Positions 8,578-13,342 of a DNA stretch of 13,342 nt are shown piece after piece; the stretch's first letter is position 1; each line of letters begins with the position of its first letter. The DNA comes from Cylindrodendrum hubeiense (taxonomy: Eukaryota; Ascomycota; Sordariomycetes; Hypocreales; Nectriaceae). Below the pieces are notes generated by a model. It did no database searches. It saw only the letters and a list, made by a program, of their open reading frames with translations, and was not told the origin of the DNA. The stretch is from the NCBI GenBank assembly GCA_014621425.1, contig JAANBB010000720.1, forward strand, positions 1 through 13,342, given 5' to 3'. The translations under genes and the position numbers were made by a program.

Positions 8578-9825
8578 CTCAGTAACCGGGCTCAGCATGT
8601 CTAGTCTCACTATGTTAATATTGCCGAATGCCGAATGTCACGCTCGCGAACTACATGCCCGACGGTATAATCGTCACCTATTCACCTGCCTGGCCATCCT
8701 TCCGTGGAACATTCGCAGCTTTAATGGAACCTTTCAAGGGACAGTACCCTGGTTTGCATAGCGCTAGGATGCGGCGGCAGAATGTTGGTCCGATTTAGGT
8801 CTACGTATGGCTTAGTGCAGCTTGCACTCGGGGGGTTACCCCCGTCTAAAGCGGCGGCCAATTTTGATTAGCAGAGCTTCATTGCAGAAGTCTGTGGCAG
8901 GGGTGCTAAATTAATGCAATTACTCATTTATCACCACCAAGCATGTGTGCATAATTATGGTATGGTTAGATTATGTACAACACCACTCCAGAGCCGAGTC
9001 TGTCACCCCAAGAAGCAGCTCTCCGCGCAATCAACTAATCCAACGACAGCTTATTCTCCTGGTTGCTGGATTTGGCATCACCCTTGTTGAATAATGCAGC
9101 GACGAAAGCACTCATGTCCGTTCAGCAAAGTGAAACAATGTCGGGCCTGGGACCACTGCCCTCTTTGCACATGGATGAACTGCATTTGTGGAAGGGCGAT
9201 GTCGCATATTGCATACCATCGTCAGTAATCTTGTTGGGTCAGGTCGATGCAATGGGTCCTTGGCAATCAAGTTGTGGTTAGGTAGTCACCAAGGTACGTC
9301 ATTGTTGCTTTGTAGTGAGCTTTGGTGTCAGTCATCAAATTGTCGAATAGGAAATTCTGTAAGAATATGAGACGATAATTCGTGTCCACGTGAAATAAAC
9401 GAGCGACACTAATTAATTACGCCCCTTGTCTCCATGAATATATTATAAAGAAGTGAAGAATACCCAGTACACCTTATTTATCATGGTAGTGAAATATAGC
9501 CAATGAATATCAGTATATTGGCAATGGGGGCCCAGAATACCGCTTGTGTAGGGTAGGTCGTAGGCTTGGCAGGGAGATGACAGCAGGAGGGTGGATCCGC
9601 GGCGCTCGGCAATTCTCCGGACCTAGGCAATAAGGCACCAAACCTTGCCGTCATGGTCGACATTCTTCGTCGCGGCACAACACCACCAAGGACCACGGAC
9701 ATTATACCGATACCATCGTGCGACCGCCAGCCGGCGACTACCCCCGCGACAATCGATCAATTGACTCCCAGCGAGGAGCCTTCCGCGATTGGGTCCGGCC
9801 ACGTGCACCCTCACCTCTCCCTACC
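8578..9825. other. Intergenic region without a recognisable gene
   Basis: Open frames here (9063-9281, 9188-9370 and 9653-9943 plus; 9481-9702 minus) lack family motifs. It contains a pair of hairpins near 8814-8844, a CACGTG E-box-like site near 9384 and a CCAAT at about 9499-9503. The segment 9600-9825 is GC-richer and probably holds the promoter and 5' leader of the complex I gene that starts at 9826. Confidence 0.4.
8814..8844. repeat. Two adjacent perfect hairpins
   Basis: AGTGCA-GCT-TGCACT (8814-8828) is followed immediately by CGGGGG-GTTA-CCCCCG (8829-8844), both with perfect 6-bp stems. The motif GCGGCGG occurs on both sides (near 8771 and 8851). It could be a MITE end, a terminator-like structure or chance; no matching opposite terminus was found. 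Confidence 0.4.
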
Positions 9826-10368
9826 ATGTCGACCCGAGCTGCTCTGTCAGTCGAGCCCCATCCGATCCGATCCGCGAGCCCTCACAAACAAGTACCCCAT
9901 GCTGATGTGCGTGTCACCAGGTCACTCTACCGCCGCTCATTGAAGCTGGCACTGGACTGGGCCGTCCACCGACACCTCTGGCGAGGCCAGGCCCTCTATA
10001 TTCGCTCACTCTTCGAGGCCAACCGCAATGTCACCAACCCGAGACAGCAGAGGGTGCGATAATCAGCTCAATTGGACGATGTGTAGGGACTGACCGTGGT
10101 ACCCAGGCCTTGTTGACCGAGACGGAGAAGTTGCTGGACAGCTGGAAGCACCCCGACCCGTATACTCCTCCGACTGCACCGGGCGGTAAGTCTTGGCGTT
10201 GCCCTGCGGATGTGTTCTGCCAGTTGCTAACAATGTTCCAACAGGCTCGAAATTCGAGCGCAACCTGCCGTCGCCCATCCTGGACCGTGAGTGCCTTCCC
10301 GCTCCAGCCGTTCCCGTTCACGTACTAATAGCGATACAGCCCCCCCGCATGCCGTCAACCGACATTGA
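9826..10368 (+). CDS. NDUFB9: Complex I accessory subunit B22 (NDUFB9-like, LYR family)
   Basis: Four exons: 9826-10053, 10107-10185, 10245-10286 and 10340-10368, giving 125 residues. Introns of 53, 59 and 53 nt all have GT-AG ends and branch-like CTGAC, CTAAC and TACTAAT. The LYR motif lies in TRSLYRRSLKLALDW, followed by VHRHLWRGQALYIRSLFEAN, an R-rich QQR, then TETEKLLDSWKHPDPY, PPTAPGGSKFERNLPSPILD and a short proline tail. This order matches NDUFB9/B22, an accessory subunit of the membrane arm of mitochondrial NADH:ubiquinone oxidoreductase. The ATG at 9826 has A at -3 and gives a 30-odd residue N-terminus before the LYR helix; an in-frame ATG at 9718 would add 36 residues with no family resemblance. 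The last exon begins with seven C, so its frame is sensitive to a 1-nt error. It converges on H2A. Confidence 0.85.
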
Positions 10369-10928
10369 TGACGAGGAACTTGTTGGACTAGAAGGGAGGA
10401 ACCTTGTACATAGATGACTAGAATCGATCCAAGATGGAGGAATATAACAGCAGTTAAAGCATTCCCTGCTACGGACACCCGAATCTAGTAGTTTCGCTGG
10501 CAAGATATTACAATGTGTACAGTTCTGATATGCGCATGATGTATGAACGATGATGAAACTGCTCAAATATGGGTTATTGACGCAAAAGCGCGAACGTTGT
10601 ATATGAAATCCAAGTGCAAGATTCAAAGTCAATGCCTAAATATCACAGATACGCGTGCGATGTGGATGCAATTATGGTGACATGAACCAAATCCAAGAAA
10701 ACAGGACGAGCGACTCCAGAGTAGGCAACGAACGGGATAATTCACTACGCAAAGGGGAAAAGTAGATTGATCTTTGAAGTATTCTTATTCATGACCATAG
10801 CCGTGGGGATTATTGTACAACCCTAACGCGCGAGTAAATAAAGCAACCGTGAACCCTGAACCGTGACCCCTTTGTCATGACAACCCAAACAGCCAACCAT
10901 CGCAATAAAGCAGAACCAAACGACGCAT
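10369..10928. other. Convergent 3' intergenic region
   Basis: Separates the stop codons of the complex I gene (plus) and H2A (minus). It is AT-leaning, with no coding pattern; it presumably holds both 3' UTRs and polyadenylation signals. An open continuation of another frame from exon 4 of the complex I gene runs to 10417. Confidence 0.5.
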
Positions 10929-11499
<571 letters not shown>

Positions 11500-11850
11500 T
11501 TTGAAAGTAGTTTGGGGGTGGGGTTTTTTGGGAGAAAAGTGGTGTAGTTGTGTTGAAAGAGGTCGACAGATGGGTGAGTCGAAATGGGCTGTGTTGGTGA
11601 CGATTGGGAGTTGTAGGTGGAAGGGATGAGGTTGGCGGGGGATGTAGAGGTTAAGTACTTTTCTCGCGTCGCTGCCGTGATCACGGATCACCCACGGCGA
11701 GGCGCGACTTGGCGCTAGCCCGATGTGGCGAAAATGGGTTTGGCAGCGTACCGAATAAAAAACAAAGCGCACCCCTGCCGCGCTCGCATCAGTGCGCACG
11801 GGGGGAATAAAATCAGCGGCCCGCCCACTCCCAGCCCCCAGGCTGTTCTG
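11500..11850 (-). promoter_or_regulatory. H2A leader and promoter
   Basis: On the minus strand the 150 bp before the ATG is C/T- and A-rich, as in fungal 5' UTRs (ending CTACTTTCAAAATG). CCAAT lies at 11607-11603. A perfect 12-bp palindrome, CCGTGATCACGG, occupies 11675-11686. Further up, T-rich ATTTTATTC and TTTTTTATTC elements lie near 11806 and 11755. No experimentally defined site is implied. Confidence 0.5.
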
Positions 11851-13342
11851 CCATTATTTTAATTTTCGACCCCGGCTGGCCACTCTCATTTTGTTTTTAT
11901 TTTCCCTCTGATTGCACTGCCGCTTTCGGATTCCGCACTGGTCGATGCTCTTGGACACATGATCCGAAATCAGTAAACAAAGACTTTTGATCTCGGAGCT
12001 GGGTCTAATGTTTACAATTTTTCCGTAATTTGATTTGGCCTGATCCGATACTTTTGTTGTCTTGACATGTTGTTTTGGAAATGGCTCATTCAAGGTAAAA
12101 AAGCGCGCGTGTTTTGAGGGATGTGGTGAGTCGACCTGGGTCATTTCGATCTTGTTTGGTGGTTCCAAGAGGCATATATGCTTGGTCGATGTCCAATACT
12201 GGTCCATTCCCATGCTTTGTCTCATTTGGGTATGATATTCATCCGCATTTGATGTGGTTTGAGTGAGGTTCATGAAGCCAAGTCAAATATAGTAGTAAAC
12301 TCGATCCAATCTGGACTTGTTAGGTCTAATTCCACTTTGATCTCAAATATATCCCGATATAGATCAAGATTCAGTGACATACATGCATCTGGTCCACATT
12401 TGAGCCCCGTTGACCCGGGCAGGAGTCCAGTGAGATCGGAGATGCGGCCACGGAGCCGGCAGTGTTTTCGGAGTCGGGGGCGTGAGCTTGTGGAGAGCGG
12501 CCGGTACGGAGGTGCTGCAGCAGCGGGTGGGAGACGGAGCAGCGAGCATGGGACGTACAGACGCATCGTCGGCCGGCTCGGCGTGCAGCAGGAGGAGAGA
12601 GGTCACAGTGTGGGGGCTACGTCCGGAGCAGACGTCCGGGGTTCTGATTCATGATGGCTCTTCTTTTCTTCTTCTTCTCGGTCGTCACGGTTCCGTCTAC
12701 GGAGTACAGATTACGTAGAATCGAGATGCCTCCACCGCCACAAGGCCTCCAGGGGAGACAGCAGGGAATAGAGTTGAGGCACGCGCAAAGGACAACGGCG
12801 GTGGGCAACACGGGAAGAGTGATTGCGCAAGAGCAGACCGACAGACTGAGAGGCCTCGGGGATCCAAGCAAGACGGCCGCGGACAAAGGCGGATAGGGTC
12901 ACCACAACAAGCCGGGCCAGCGAGGTCTGATCTGGGACGGTGTGCAAGCCCAGATCGCGACCGGGGGACGCGGTGAGCGCACTGACCGCACGGCGCTGCA
13001 GTGCGATTGCGCGGTTGCTGGAGAGAGCGACAGAGATAAGTCCCGGTGGGCCTCGAAAAGGGAAAACGCGTGCGGCAGGCCAATCAAAAAAAAGAGCCCC
13101 CGGTGTGTCGCCTTTTTTTTTCTCCCATCCCCGAAATTCCCAAAGCGGCCCCTGCTCCTGTCGCGCGCCTGGGACTGGCTGGTGGGGGTCCTCTGGCGGG
13201 CCCGCCCCAGCGACCAGCCCGCCCAAAATCACCACCCCCAGCGCACCGCACCGCCCCAGCCCAGCACGCGTGCAGCACGTCCCCGGGCAATCAGCAGCCC
13301 GCAATCAGTAACCCGCGGCGGCCCTCGCGTGCCCAGCTACAA
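11851..13342. other. No convincing gene; AT-mixed then GC-rich
   Basis: From 11851 to 12400 the composition is mixed and open frames are unconvincing. From 12400 it is GC-rich with overlapping frames on both strands, the largest being 12711-13304 minus (197 residues), which shows no domain or motif. A TTC-rich tract lies at 12659-12680, and A8 and T9 runs lie near 13090 and 13112. ACGCGT occurs at 13066-13071 and 13266-13271. It may be a long promoter or 5' UTR of a gene beyond the right edge. Confidence 0.4.

Noticed and set aside
8360..8761. 133-codon plus-strand frame
   Set aside because: It covers the 5' end and promoter of the MDR gene on the opposite strand and has no family features.
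9718..9825. In-frame upstream ATG extending the B22-like protein by 36 residues
   Set aside because: The extension is Arg/Pro-rich with no family match, while the ATG at 9826 has a better context.
9653..9943. 96-codon plus-strand frame upstream of the complex I gene
   Set aside because: It overlaps the true start of the B22-like gene in another frame and has no family resemblance; at most an upstream ORF.
12711..13304. 197-codon open frame on the minus strand
   Set aside because: It lies in GC-rich DNA where stops are rare, overlaps other open frames on both strands, has no recognisable domain and contains low-complexity Gly/Pro/Arg stretches.

Overview
The window comes from a filamentous ascomycete, most likely a Eurotiomycete of the Aspergillus/Penicillium type. 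The evidence is the N-terminus and SQEL tail of its histone H2A, short 53-111 nt GT-AG introns with CTAAC/CTGAC/TACTAAT-like branch sites, the fungal form of a complex I B22 (NDUFB9) subunit, and AT-rich decayed tracts. Only three genes look intact, all in the right half.

Positions 1-7400 are a gene graveyard. After an extremely AT-rich stretch (1-165) there is a divergent pair of dead genes. On the minus strand (1934 to 1151) lies a secreted, membrane-tailed protein resembling the fungal DUF7136 family. On the plus strand (2193-4251) lies a secreted protein with five LysM (chitin-binding) modules. The pair occurs a second time in mirror image: a LysM-gene 5' end on the minus strand (about 4515-4350) and a second DUF7136-like pseudogene on the plus strand (4803-6833). 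The order is therefore DUF7136(-) LysM(+) LysM(-) DUF7136(+), an inverted duplication in which every copy is broken. Many differences between copies are transitions. Two insertions cut the genes further: a 262-bp candidate MITE at 3513-3774 in the LysM gene, and a 1.1-kb fold-back (long inverted repeat) element at about 5206-6350 in the second DUF7136-like gene.

After a poorly explained stretch (6834-7410) the sequence changes character. An intact intronless MDR/quinone-oxidoreductase-like enzyme lies at 7411-8424 (minus), then 1.4 kb without a recognisable gene but with a double hairpin (8814-8844). Two housekeeping genes follow, converging on each other: the complex I B22/LYR subunit (9826-10368, plus, four exons) and histone H2A (11499-10929, minus, three exons). 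The last 1.8 kb holds the H2A leader and promoter and GC-rich sequence without a convincing gene; the usual divergent H2B partner is not seen.

The intact genes serve unrelated jobs (redox metabolism, respiration, chromatin). The dead genes point to a lost secreted chitin-binding locus. No tRNA, rRNA, CRISPR array or viral gene was recognised.
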